Part shown: positions 35,789 to 43,822 of the stretch, piece by piece
Position numbering within the stretch: position 1 is the stretch's first letter
Layout of the letters: the number at the start of each line of letters is the position of its first letter
Assembly (NCBI GenBank): GCA_036504235.1
Contig: DASXVN010000079.1
Location: 62,001-126,000 of the forward strand
Origin: Zipacnadum sp036504235
Lineage (GTDB): Bacteria; Armatimonadota; Zipacnadia; Zipacnadales; Zipacnadaceae
DNA length: 64,000 nucleotides
Direction of reading: 5' to 3'
Notes under the pieces: model-generated
The model's input: the letters and a program-made list of their open reading frames with translations, nothing else
Database searches by the model: none
What the model was told of the DNA's origin: nothing
Translations under genes and position numbers: made by a program

Positions 35789-37846
35789 CTAGTCTTCCTC
35801 CAGCCGCCAGTTGTCGCCGTCCTTAGTGCCGGTCCAGCTCCTACCGCCGGCGGTGCGCAGGTTGTGGAAGGAGACCTGCTCCCAGCTTTCCGGGCAGGCC
35901 GCGCCTATCTCCACCTCGCCCCAGTAGTCGCTCACCAGCGCGTCATTCAGCGCCTGCAGGTACAGGCCGCCGGAGGTCACATAATAGGAGGACTGCGGGT
36001 AGCCCGTGGTCTCGAAGATCTGCGTCCAGTCGCGGTCTACGTACTGGCCGGGGAGGCTTTGGCCCAACTCGGACAGCAGGCCCTCGGCGTCGCCCATGTG
36101 CGAGGCGGCCAGCCAGTAGGCGGCTAGCGTCCAGCCGTAGTAGATGTGCTCCTTCACCCCGGCGCATAGCTCGTAGCGGCGCTGGTAGGCGCTGCGGACG
36201 TACTCGTCCACGGAGGCCCGCCCCAGCGGCAGGAAGGTCAGCGGGTTGAGTTGCACCGGATGCTTCTCCTTGCCGATCTGACCGCTGCCCATTAGCCCCT
36301 CGCAGGTGGCCAGCAGGCCGGTGTGGCTATCCACCAGCCGGCGATAGGCCAGCCCCTCGTGCAAAATCCCGTCCCAGCGGACAAACTCATCGCCGGCCAG
36401 GCCTAGTTCGCCGGCCATCTCCAGCCCCGTCTGCAGACAGTACTGAGCGCTGAACAGCGCATCCAGGTAGTTCTTCCCGTCCCGGCCGCCCATCTCGTCC
36501 TGGCCGGAGGAGGGTATGACTTGCATCCCCCAGGTGCCGTCCGCCTCCGGGCGTAGCACCGAGGCGTAGAAGCGCGCGGACTCGCGGACCACCGGCCAGG
36601 CTATCTCCTGCGTCCAATCGGAATCGCCGAGGTGGCGGGAGGCCTCGCGCGCCATGCGGGCCGGGTAGGCGGCGTTGTGGATTTCGTACTGGAACTGATT
36701 CGGCGCGCCCTCGCTCAGTAGCTGCGAGTCCGGCCCGATCGGGAACTCCCACGCCCACATGGTCCCCTCCGCGGAGTAGACGCGCTGGGTGTACTCCTGC
36801 ATGTTCTCCAGGTAGCCCCGGTAGAACTCGACCCACGAACGCGCGATATCCACATGCCCCAGACGCAGCAGCGCCGGGTGGATATAGGAGAGGTCCTGGG
36901 GGAAGTGGAAGCCCCAGTAGTTGCCGGCCCAGCCCATCGGCGGGGCCGGGGAGCGGACCTCGGGGGCGTACGAGCACAGGGTCCAGAACAGGGAGCGGCT
37001 CCACAGGGCCTGGTACTCCGGTACCGGGATCTCGATGCAGGCGTCGCCCCAGCGGCGGGCCCAGGCCTGGGCGGATTCGGCGGCGTACTGCTCCGGCGCG
37101 GGAACCGCGCGCAGATCGGCGGCCAGCGCCGGCTCACGGGAGGCGGCGGCTACGCCCAGCACCAGCAGATGCCGCCCATGCAGGCCGGAGCAGTGCAGCT
37201 CCAGGCCCTCGCCGCCATGGACCAGTTTGACTGCGCCGCTGGTCGTGATCGTCCGCAGGCCCAGCGCGGTGCGGGCGGTGCCCATGCTCAGCCGGGCCAG
37301 CCACCAGTCAGTGTCGTGGGCCACCGTCTCCACTTTTCCGCTGAGGTGCTGCTCATAGGAGAGGTCGGCCTCGGTTCCGGGGGCGAGCAGCAGGGCGGGG
37401 ACGGCGCCCTCGCGGGTTGCCTCGTATTCCAGGTCCACTGCCAGCAGATCGCGGCGGTCCGGGTTGAACCAGGCGCTGATCGTCAGGCGCAGGTCCGGCC
37501 AGGTCAGTTCCGTGCGGAGCCGCCCCTCGGCCAGGCACAGCTCCTGGCGATAGCCGGTGGGCGGCGCGGGCGGCTCGTCGGCCCAGACCAGTCGCGCGGC
37601 GGGGAACCAGCAGTCCAGCCCCCAGGCGCCGCGATGCCAGTGGTCGGCGTGCATCAGCGCGGTGTTGCTGAGGCTCTCGCGCTCGCCGCGGAAGCCGTTA
37701 TTCATCAGCCCCCAGGCGTCAAAGCCACAGCCCATGCGGCCATTACCCAGGTAGAGGTTGAGGTGATCGCTCATGCGCAGCGGCCAGCGCGTGCGCACGA
37801 TATCGCCGGCGGCCAGCGCGCGAGAGAGGGGAGAGGAGGTTTTCAA
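35789..37846 (-). CDS. (alpha/alpha)6 glycosidase-like protein
   Basis: 685 residues. The N-terminal beta-sandwich (NLYLGNGRMGCGFDAWG) and the helical toroid (WGFHFPQDLSYIHPALLRLG; a Glu in YSAEGTMWAWE; DEMGGRDGKNYLDALFSAQY) resemble GH65/GH95-like enzymes. No signal peptide is seen, so it may be cytoplasmic. Family assignment is tentative and the substrate unknown. The start is TTG at 37846, with AAGGTGG upstream; the family-like segment DIVRTRWPLR begins at residue 15, so ATG at 37774 would truncate it. Confidence 0.7.
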   Translation of the reverse strand: MKTSSPLSRALAAGDIVRTRWPLRMSDHLNLYLGNGRMGCGFDAWGLMNNGFRGERESLSNTALMHADHWHRGAWGLDCWFPAARLVWADEPPAPPTGYRQELCLAEGRLRTELTWPDLRLTISAWFNPDRRDLLAVDLEYEATREGAVPALLLAPGTEADLSYEQHLSGKVETVAHDTDWWLARLSMGTARTALGLRTITTSGAVKLVHGGEGLELHCSGLHGRHLLVLGVAAASREPALAADLRAVPAPEQYAAESAQAWARRWGDACIEIPVPEYQALWSRSLFWTLCSYAPEVRSPAPPMGWAGNYWGFHFPQDLSYIHPALLRLGHVDIARSWVEFYRGYLENMQEYTQRVYSAEGTMWAWEFPIGPDSQLLSEGAPNQFQYEIHNAAYPARMAREASRHLGDSDWTQEIAWPVVRESARFYASVLRPEADGTWGMQVIPSSGQDEMGGRDGKNYLDALFSAQYCLQTGLEMAGELGLAGDEFVRWDGILHEGLAYRRLVDSHTGLLATCEGLMGSGQIGKEKHPVQLNPLTFLPLGRASVDEYVRSAYQRRYELCAGVKEHIYYGWTLAAYWLAASHMGDAEGLLSELGQSLPGQYVDRDWTQIFETTGYPQSSYYVTSGGLYLQALNDALVSDYWGEVEIGAACPESWEQVSFHNLRTAGGRSWTGTKDGDNWRLEED

Positions 37847-37942
37847 CGCCGTTTACCCACCTTGTCCACAGGATTGTACACAACAAGGTCTAGGTTAGCC
37901 GCGGGGGAGGCAAGTCCTTCCTGCGGGAGGCAAGGCGAGGAC

Positions 37943-38500
37943 CTACTCCAGCTTGGTATGGCGGGCGCGGATCTGCTCGTAGGTGGCGCCGAGGCGCTCC
38001 ATGAGGGTCATGATCATGCCGTCGCCCAGGACCAGCAGGCACTGCTCGAACAGCGAGCCGGGCGGCTGCTGGCTGACCGCCTGGTTGGCGATGCCCCGGA
38101 TGCGGGCCGGAATCTCTACCAGGAGGTCGCCTTCTAGGGCGATGTCGGACTCGGGGTGGGCGGTGATCGCGGCGGTGCGCGCGCCGCGACTGCGGGCGGC
38201 CTGGACCATGGCCAGCGTGGTGCGGGTCTGGCCGGAGCCGGAGCCGGCGAGTAGCAGATCGCCGGGGATGATCGCCGGGGTGATGGTCTCGCCGACCACG
38301 TAGGCGTGCAGCCCCAGGTGCATCAGGCGCATGGCGAAGGCTTTCATCATCAGCAGGCTACGGCCGCTGCCGCAGACAAAGACGCGGTTGGCGTCCAGGA
38401 TGGCCTGCTCGAGCGCTGCAACCTGCGCGGGGTCTACCTGGGCCATTACCCGGCGGATTTCTTCAGCAACCATCATCGGCGGATAGGGTGTTTCGTTCAT
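37943..38500 (-). CDS. hxlB: 6-phospho-3-hexuloisomerase (SIS domain)
   Basis: 185 residues, the normal length. The SIS fold shows VFVCGSGRSLLMMKAFAMRL, VVGETITPAIIPGDLLLAGS, SGSGQTRTT and a C-terminal MERLGATYEQIRARH, all typical of PHI enzymes. It converts 3-hexulose-6-phosphate to fructose-6-phosphate, in formaldehyde fixation or pentose synthesis. Its partner synthase (hxlA) is not in this window. The ATG at 38500 has no normal ribosome site; a 20-bp palindrome sits 6 bases upstream. Confidence 0.87.
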   Translation of the reverse strand: MNETPYPPMMVAEEIRRVMAQVDPAQVAALEQAILDANRVFVCGSGRSLLMMKAFAMRLMHLGLHAYVVGETITPAIIPGDLLLAGSGSGQTRTTLAMVQAARSRGARTAAITAHPESDIALEGDLLVEIPARIRGIANQAVSQQPPGSLFEQCLLVLGDGMIMTLMERLGATYEQIRARHTKLE

Positions 38501-38506
38501 GAGCTG

Positions 38507-38526
38507 GGAGGACCGGCCGGTCCTCC
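38507..38526. promoter_or_regulatory. 20-bp perfect palindrome upstream of hxlB
   Basis: Arms GGAGGACCGG/CCGGTCCTCC, fully self-complementary. The only GGAGG near the hxlB start lies in its distal arm, so a hairpin in the mRNA would bury it; as DNA it could be an operator. Confidence 0.6.
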
Positions 38527-38602
38527 ACGACCTTTCGGATACAGTCGGCGCGCCTGAGGCTACTATGATAGCCCCGGGCGCGCCGCACGTCCAGAGTTAC
38601 GG

Positions 38603-40402
38603 CTAGGCGGGGGGCGCCACCACTAGCGCCTCCGGAGTGCCGGAGAAGCGGTAGCCCTGCAAGGCCAGGTCCAGCCAGCCCCCGTAGACGTTGACCATCC
38701 ACGAGTTATCCCAGTAGTCGGCCAGCAGCGGCTCATGGCGCTGGTCGTAGGCCCATTGCAGCATGCGCGTGAGCGGGCCCAGATACTGCTCGCCCCCCTC
38801 GCCCGCCGCCAGGGGCCCGAGCGCCGACAGCAGGAAGCCGGAGCGGCAGAGCGACTCGGCGAGGTCCTGGACCGGGGTGAGGTCCTTGCCGTACAGGTCC
38901 GGCTCCCCGATACGCAGCGCCCGCTCGGTGGCCGAGCGCGGGTGCGCCAGGGAGAAGTCCACGGCCTGGCGCACCTGAGACAGGAACCCGTCAAACTCCC
39001 GCCATTCGGGATAGCGGACCAGCCAGCCGAGCATCATCTTCACGAAGTTGTCGTAGTGATAGTTGTGCTGCCCGCCGCGGGCGGGATCGGGCAGGCCCTC
39101 GGGGAAGTCTCCGTAGCCTCGGTAGTACCAGTAGCCCTCCGGCCGCATCCCGCGCAGGACCAGGCGGACCGCGCGCGCCGCCTTCTCACGCAGCTCGATC
39201 GCGCCCATCCGGTCGCAGGCTTCCCACAGGGGCGCGGCCAGTTCCAGGATCATGTTGAAGGTGTGATTGCGCATCATGTCGCCGCCGGTGCGGGTGGGCA
39301 TCCCCGCCGGGAAGCCGTCGCTCTCTATGGGCCAGGCGTCCCAGACGGCCAGCACCGGCTCCAGCGGCGCGTTGTCGCCGAGGAAGGCAGCGTATTCGAG
39401 CAGGCCATGGGTCATCAGGCCCAGGTGGAGCTGGCTGGAGTCGGCCGGGGCCGAGGGCAGGTTGTCCAGCAGGGCGCCGCCGGCGGCGTGCGCGGCCCGC
39501 GCGCAGACGGGATCGCCGGTGAGCCGGTACATTTTCGAGGCCAGGATGCACCACCAGCCGGTGGCCCGATCCAGGAAGTACACTCCGCCGCTCTGGGTAA
39601 CCGGCCCGGGACTCACGTGGGTGGCATAGCGGCAGTAGCCGCGCTCGGCGAAGGTCTTCAGCCCCGAGAGCAGCGGCTCGCGGAAGTAGTTCTGGGGAGC
39701 CAGCGCGTCTTCGGCGGAAGCAGGCGGCGTGAAGGCCGGCAGCGGCTGGCGGTCGGCGCGGGCCCAGTCCGCCGGCAAGGCGGCGATCTCATTGACCCAG
39801 TACACGGCGGGCGGCGCCAGGAGGTCCGCCTCATTGGCATACGACCCGACCAGGAGGTCGAGCGGCTCTACCAGCGGCACCCGGCAACTGTACCCGTAGG
39901 GGGCTTTTTCCCGATGGAACTCATCGTGTGACTCCAGGGCCCGTACCAGGCTGTCCGCGAAGTAGTCGTAGGCATCGCACATCAGCGAGAGGGGCTCGCC
40001 CCGGACGATATCGCCCTTGAGGCGGAGTTGATAGGTGCCTTTCGGCACGGCGAGGCGATGGACCATGCCATAGGGGAACATCCGGGTGCCTCGCAGGCGG
40101 CGGAACGCGGTTTCCCCGCTGATCCGGGCTTCCGGCGAACCGGTGACCAGCGGAGCTTCGATTGCCGGGCCTCCCGCCTCGGGCTCAAACCACAGCGAGA
40201 CCTCCCGCAGCACGTCCCAGCCTCCGGGGTATTCCTCCCCCAGCCGGGTAAGGTGAAGGCATACGCAGAGGTGGTCCGCTTCCGGCCGGACGCCGACGGT
40301 CAGACCCAGGCGGGGGGTGTCAACGTACCAGCGCTGGGAACAGGCGCCCAGAAACTCCTGAGTAGCCCTGATCTGCTTTCGTTCCAGAGGGGTCAGCGAC
40401 AT
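38603..40402 (-). CDS. Unknown protein with alpha-toroid-like C-terminal part
   Basis: 599 residues, no close family recognised. The first 230 residues look like beta-sandwich material (HLCVCLHLTRLGEEYPGG; EPLSLMCDAYDYFADS). The rest has repeated helical pairs with aromatic motifs (GGVYFLDRATGWWCILASKM; WYYRGYGDFPEGLPDP; GQHNYHYDNFVKMMLGWLV), as in (alpha/alpha)6 glycosidases or lyases. No signal peptide is present. AAGGAGT precedes the ATG at 40402. It lies first in a leftward run with hxlB and the GH-like gene, suggesting sugar degradation; this is inference. Confidence 0.6.
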   Translation of the reverse strand: MSLTPLERKQIRATQEFLGACSQRWYVDTPRLGLTVGVRPEADHLCVCLHLTRLGEEYPGGWDVLREVSLWFEPEAGGPAIEAPLVTGSPEARISGETAFRRLRGTRMFPYGMVHRLAVPKGTYQLRLKGDIVRGEPLSLMCDAYDYFADSLVRALESHDEFHREKAPYGYSCRVPLVEPLDLLVGSYANEADLLAPPAVYWVNEIAALPADWARADRQPLPAFTPPASAEDALAPQNYFREPLLSGLKTFAERGYCRYATHVSPGPVTQSGGVYFLDRATGWWCILASKMYRLTGDPVCARAAHAAGGALLDNLPSAPADSSQLHLGLMTHGLLEYAAFLGDNAPLEPVLAVWDAWPIESDGFPAGMPTRTGGDMMRNHTFNMILELAAPLWEACDRMGAIELREKAARAVRLVLRGMRPEGYWYYRGYGDFPEGLPDPARGGQHNYHYDNFVKMMLGWLVRYPEWREFDGFLSQVRQAVDFSLAHPRSATERALRIGEPDLYGKDLTPVQDLAESLCRSGFLLSALGPLAAGEGGEQYLGPLTRMLQWAYDQRHEPLLADYWDNSWMVNVYGGWLDLALQGYRFSGTPEALVVAPPA

Positions 40403-40679
40403 GGAGATACTCCTTGGGTAGCGGCGATTGTGCGACCGCACTGGAGTTCGGGGCGGATGATGGGGAATCCTGCTTGCCATGGGGTGATAGATTGTCCCGC
40501 AAATTCGTCGCAGCAGGCCACGGGCGGGCGAAAGAATACAATGACAGTACTGAACACTACGGCCTCCCCCTGCGTCACTGCGTGTGCTTGGGGGATTATT
40601 GTGCTGGCCCAGGGCGCCCTATCCCCTCTGCAAACTAGACGGCGCCGGTCGCGTCGCCAAACGCAAAGGAGAAAGGTCT

Positions 40680-43600
40680 ATGAACAAGTGCAGGTGGATG
40701 GTGTGTCTGGCAATGGCACTGATGATTCTCCCCTGGGGAGCTAGCCAGAGTCAGGCCCAGTCGCCAACGGACGCGCGCGTCGATGCCATCAGGCAACGGC
40801 AGGCGAGCAGGATTACCACAGAGCAGCGGCTGGCCGCCGCCGAGCGCCTCCAGCAGCAAGTCGGTGTGGCCAGTGTTCGCCCCCAGGCTACGCCGCTCCC
40901 GGGGGGAACGCCGAACTACTTCGGCCCGGAACCCAACTGGACGAACAGTCCTCCGATGCGCAAGTTTGTTGACTTGCTGCCGGGCCTCGGCCCCACGAAC
41001 GCCAACAACCTCGGGCAGTACATCCCGGTGGCTGTCCCCAATACTTCCTTGTACCCCGGTTGCGATTACTACGAGATCGAGTTGCGGGAATACACCGAGA
41101 GGATGCACTCCGACCTGATCCCCACCAAACTGCGCGGCTACGTGCAGGTGGTGGGTGGCGTGCCGGTCGCCCCGATTCACTACCTGGGGCCGATAATCAT
41201 GGCCCAGAAGAACCGGCCGGTGCGCGTCAAGTTCACCAATAAGCTCCCGATCGGCGCGGGCGGCAACCTGTTCTTGCCGGTTGACACGACCATCATGGGC
41301 TCGGGCATGGGGCCCGTCGCGGGGAAGATGTACACCCAGAACCGCGCCACTCTGCACCTCCACGGGGGCGCCACTCCTTGGATCAGCGATGGGACGCCTC
41401 ACCAGTGGACCGTCCCCGCGGGCGAGACCACCCCCTATCCCAAGGGCGTCGCGGTCCAGAATGTTCCCGACATGCCGACTCCCGGCCCGGGTTCGCTGAC
41501 CTTCTTCTACTCCAACCAGCAGAGCGCGCGCCTGATGTTCTACCATGACCACTCCTTCGGGATAACCCGGCTCAACGTCTACGCTGGCGAGGCCGCGCCT
41601 TACCTGCTGCAGGACACCACCGAGGCCAATCTGGTAAGCTCCGGGGTGCTCCCTCCCACCCAGATCCCTCTGGTCATCCAGGACAAGACCTTTGTCCCTC
41701 GGCCGCCCGCTCTGGTCGCCACTGACCCCACCTGGAACACCGCCAAGTGGGGCGGCTTCAGCAACCTCTGGTTCCCCCATGTGTACATGCCGAACCAGAA
41801 TCCGAACGATATCTTCGGCGCGAGCCCCATCGGCCGGTGGGATTACGGCCCCTGGGTCCCCTTCCAACCGTCGTGGCCCGTGGCGAACAATCCGATTACG
41901 CTCCCGAGCGGCCTGCAAGTGCCGAACGTGCCCAACGTCTCCGCGGTACCGGAAGCGTTTATGGACACGCCCGTGATCAACGGCACGGCCTACCCCATCT
42001 GTCGGGTGCAGCCCCAGGCCTACCGGTTCCGGATTCTGAACGCCTCCAATGACCGCTATTGGAACCTGGGGATCTACTTTGCGAAGTCGAACACTCCCGA
42101 CACGGTGAGTGGGACGACGGGCTTGCCCTTGCTGCAGACGAATTCCGGGGAGGTCTCGACGGTGCCGTCCATCCCGGGGACCTGGCCGGCCTATTGGGGG
42201 ACGCCGGATGGCCGCAACGGTGGGGTGCCCGATCCGGCGACCGCCGGGCCGCCGATCATCCAGATTGGCACCGAGGCCGGCTTCCTGCCCGCTCCGGTGG
42301 TCATCCCCAGCACGCCGACCTTCTTCGACCGGGACACGCGTAGCGTCACCTTTGGGAACGTCAAGGAGCACGGGCTGTACTTGGGCCCGGCGGAACGAGC
42401 GGACGTCATCGTGGACTTCTCGCAGGTGCCGGTCGGCTCCCGGCTGATCCTGTACAATGATGCCCCCGACCCGATGCCGATGGGTGACTATCGCGACGAC
42501 TACTATACCGGCAACCCGAACTTCACCTCAATTGGCGGAGCGCCGAGCACGCTCGCCGGCTTTGGTCCCAATACGCGGACTATCATGCAGTTCGAGGTAC
42601 GGCCCGGGCCTTCGGCCGCAGCGTACAACTTGGCCGGGCTACAGGCGGCTTTCGCCTCGACGGCCTCGACGCAGGGCGTCTTCGCCCGGTCGCAGGACCC
42701 GGTCCTCGTGACGCAGCCTGGTTACAACTCGGCCTACAACGCGACCTTCCCCGCGGACGCGCATGCTTACGTGACCGCGACGGCCACTTCCCTGAACTTC
42801 ACTCCACTGGGTGCGGCAACTCCGATCACTATCAACTTCGATCTGAAGTCTATCGACGAACAGTTCGACAACTACTTCGGGCGCATGAACGCCCTGCTGG
42901 GTACCCAGTTGGTCTTCACCAATGTCTTGACCGCGAACACGATCCCGTACAACTACATTGACGTACCCACCGAGATCCTGACGGACAACGTCACGGTGTC
43001 GGTGCCGCAGGCGGGAGATAACACGGCCATCTGGAGGATCGTGCACAACGGCGTGGATACTCACGCCATCCACTTCCACCTGTTCAACGTGCAGGTCTTG
43101 GGCCGCGTGGATGCGGTAGGTATCGTGAAGCCGCCCGAGCCGAACGAGCTGGGCTGGAAGGAGACCGTTCGGATGAACCCGTTGGAGGACTGCATTGTGG
43201 CCCTCCGGCCGGTCGCCCCGAAACTGGTCTTTGGGGTACCGCACAGCGTTCGTCTGCTCGATCCGACGAACGTGCTCAATGCCACTGGGTACTTCGACCA
43301 GGCGCAGACCGGCTTCCCCTTCACCTCAACCCAGGCGAACGTCATGACCGACTACGGTTGGGAGTATGTCTGGCACTGCCACCTCCTCGGGCACGAAGAG
43401 AATGACATGATGCGCCCGATGATCTTCCGGGTGGCGACGACCCTACCGAGCGCCCCGGTCCTAGGCGTGGCGCTAGCGGGCAGCAACGTCAACCTCACTT
43501 GGACGGATGGCACTCCCGCGGCCACGGCCCTGGGCAATCCGGCCAACGAAGTAGGCTTCCGCATCCTCCGGGCGCGGGGCACCAACGCGTTCTCTCTGCT

Positions 43601-43733
43601 CACGACCGCGCTGGCTAACTCGACCTTCTACAGTGACACGACGACGGTTGCCGGCAACACGTATAGGTATAAGGTAGTTGCCTTTAACCCGTCGGGCTCG
43701 GCGACCTCGAACACGGTAACCCAGATCCGCTAG
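40680..43733 (+). CDS. Secreted multicopper oxidase with C-terminal fibronectin III domain
   Basis: 1017 residues. A signal peptide (MVCLAMALMILPWGASQSQA) precedes three cupredoxin domains. All four copper motifs are present: HLHGG (about 226-230), YHDHSFG (about 288-294), HAIHFHLF and WHCHLLGHEENDMM, the last providing T1 and trinuclear ligands including an axial Met. A C-terminal fibronectin III-like domain (VNLTWTDGTP; YRYKVVAFNPSG) is an unusual addition. It is larger than CueO or CotA (about 500 residues) because of long inserts. It may oxidise metals or phenolics. AAAGGAG supports the start. Confidence 0.9.
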   Translation: MNKCRWMVCLAMALMILPWGASQSQAQSPTDARVDAIRQRQASRITTEQRLAAAERLQQQVGVASVRPQATPLPGGTPNYFGPEPNWTNSPPMRKFVDLLPGLGPTNANNLGQYIPVAVPNTSLYPGCDYYEIELREYTERMHSDLIPTKLRGYVQVVGGVPVAPIHYLGPIIMAQKNRPVRVKFTNKLPIGAGGNLFLPVDTTIMGSGMGPVAGKMYTQNRATLHLHGGATPWISDGTPHQWTVPAGETTPYPKGVAVQNVPDMPTPGPGSLTFFYSNQQSARLMFYHDHSFGITRLNVYAGEAAPYLLQDTTEANLVSSGVLPPTQIPLVIQDKTFVPRPPALVATDPTWNTAKWGGFSNLWFPHVYMPNQNPNDIFGASPIGRWDYGPWVPFQPSWPVANNPITLPSGLQVPNVPNVSAVPEAFMDTPVINGTAYPICRVQPQAYRFRILNASNDRYWNLGIYFAKSNTPDTVSGTTGLPLLQTNSGEVSTVPSIPGTWPAYWGTPDGRNGGVPDPATAGPPIIQIGTEAGFLPAPVVIPSTPTFFDRDTRSVTFGNVKEHGLYLGPAERADVIVDFSQVPVGSRLILYNDAPDPMPMGDYRDDYYTGNPNFTSIGGAPSTLAGFGPNTRTIMQFEVRPGPSAAAYNLAGLQAAFASTASTQGVFARSQDPVLVTQPGYNSAYNATFPADAHAYVTATATSLNFTPLGAATPITINFDLKSIDEQFDNYFGRMNALLGTQLVFTNVLTANTIPYNYIDVPTEILTDNVTVSVPQAGDNTAIWRIVHNGVDTHAIHFHLFNVQVLGRVDAVGIVKPPEPNELGWKETVRMNPLEDCIVALRPVAPKLVFGVPHSVRLLDPTNVLNATGYFDQAQTGFPFTSTQANVMTDYGWEYVWHCHLLGHEENDMMRPMIFRVATTLPSAPVLGVALAGSNVNLTWTDGTPAATALGNPANEVGFRILRARGTNAFSLLTTALANSTFYSDTTTVAGNTYRYKVVAFNPSGSATSNTVTQIR

Positions 43734-43759
43734 CCAACCCGGGTCCCTGAAGCCAAACC

Positions 43760-43796
43760 AAACTGCCCCCTCTCCGATCTGGAGAGGGGGCAGTTT
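43760..43796. terminator. Bidirectional intrinsic terminator
   Basis: A perfect 16-bp stem (43760-43775 with 43781-43796) with loop GATCT; A/T-rich arm ends allow termination of both the oxidase gene and the convergent peptidase gene. Confidence 0.9.
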
Positions 43797-43822
43797 CGCT
43801 GATGATATTAGGGTAGTACCAC

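Noticed and set aside
37858..37890. DnaA-box-like TTGTCCACA and TTGTACACA upstream of the GH-like gene
   Set aside because: Two partial matches far from the origin and without further structure; expected by chance or of minor effect.
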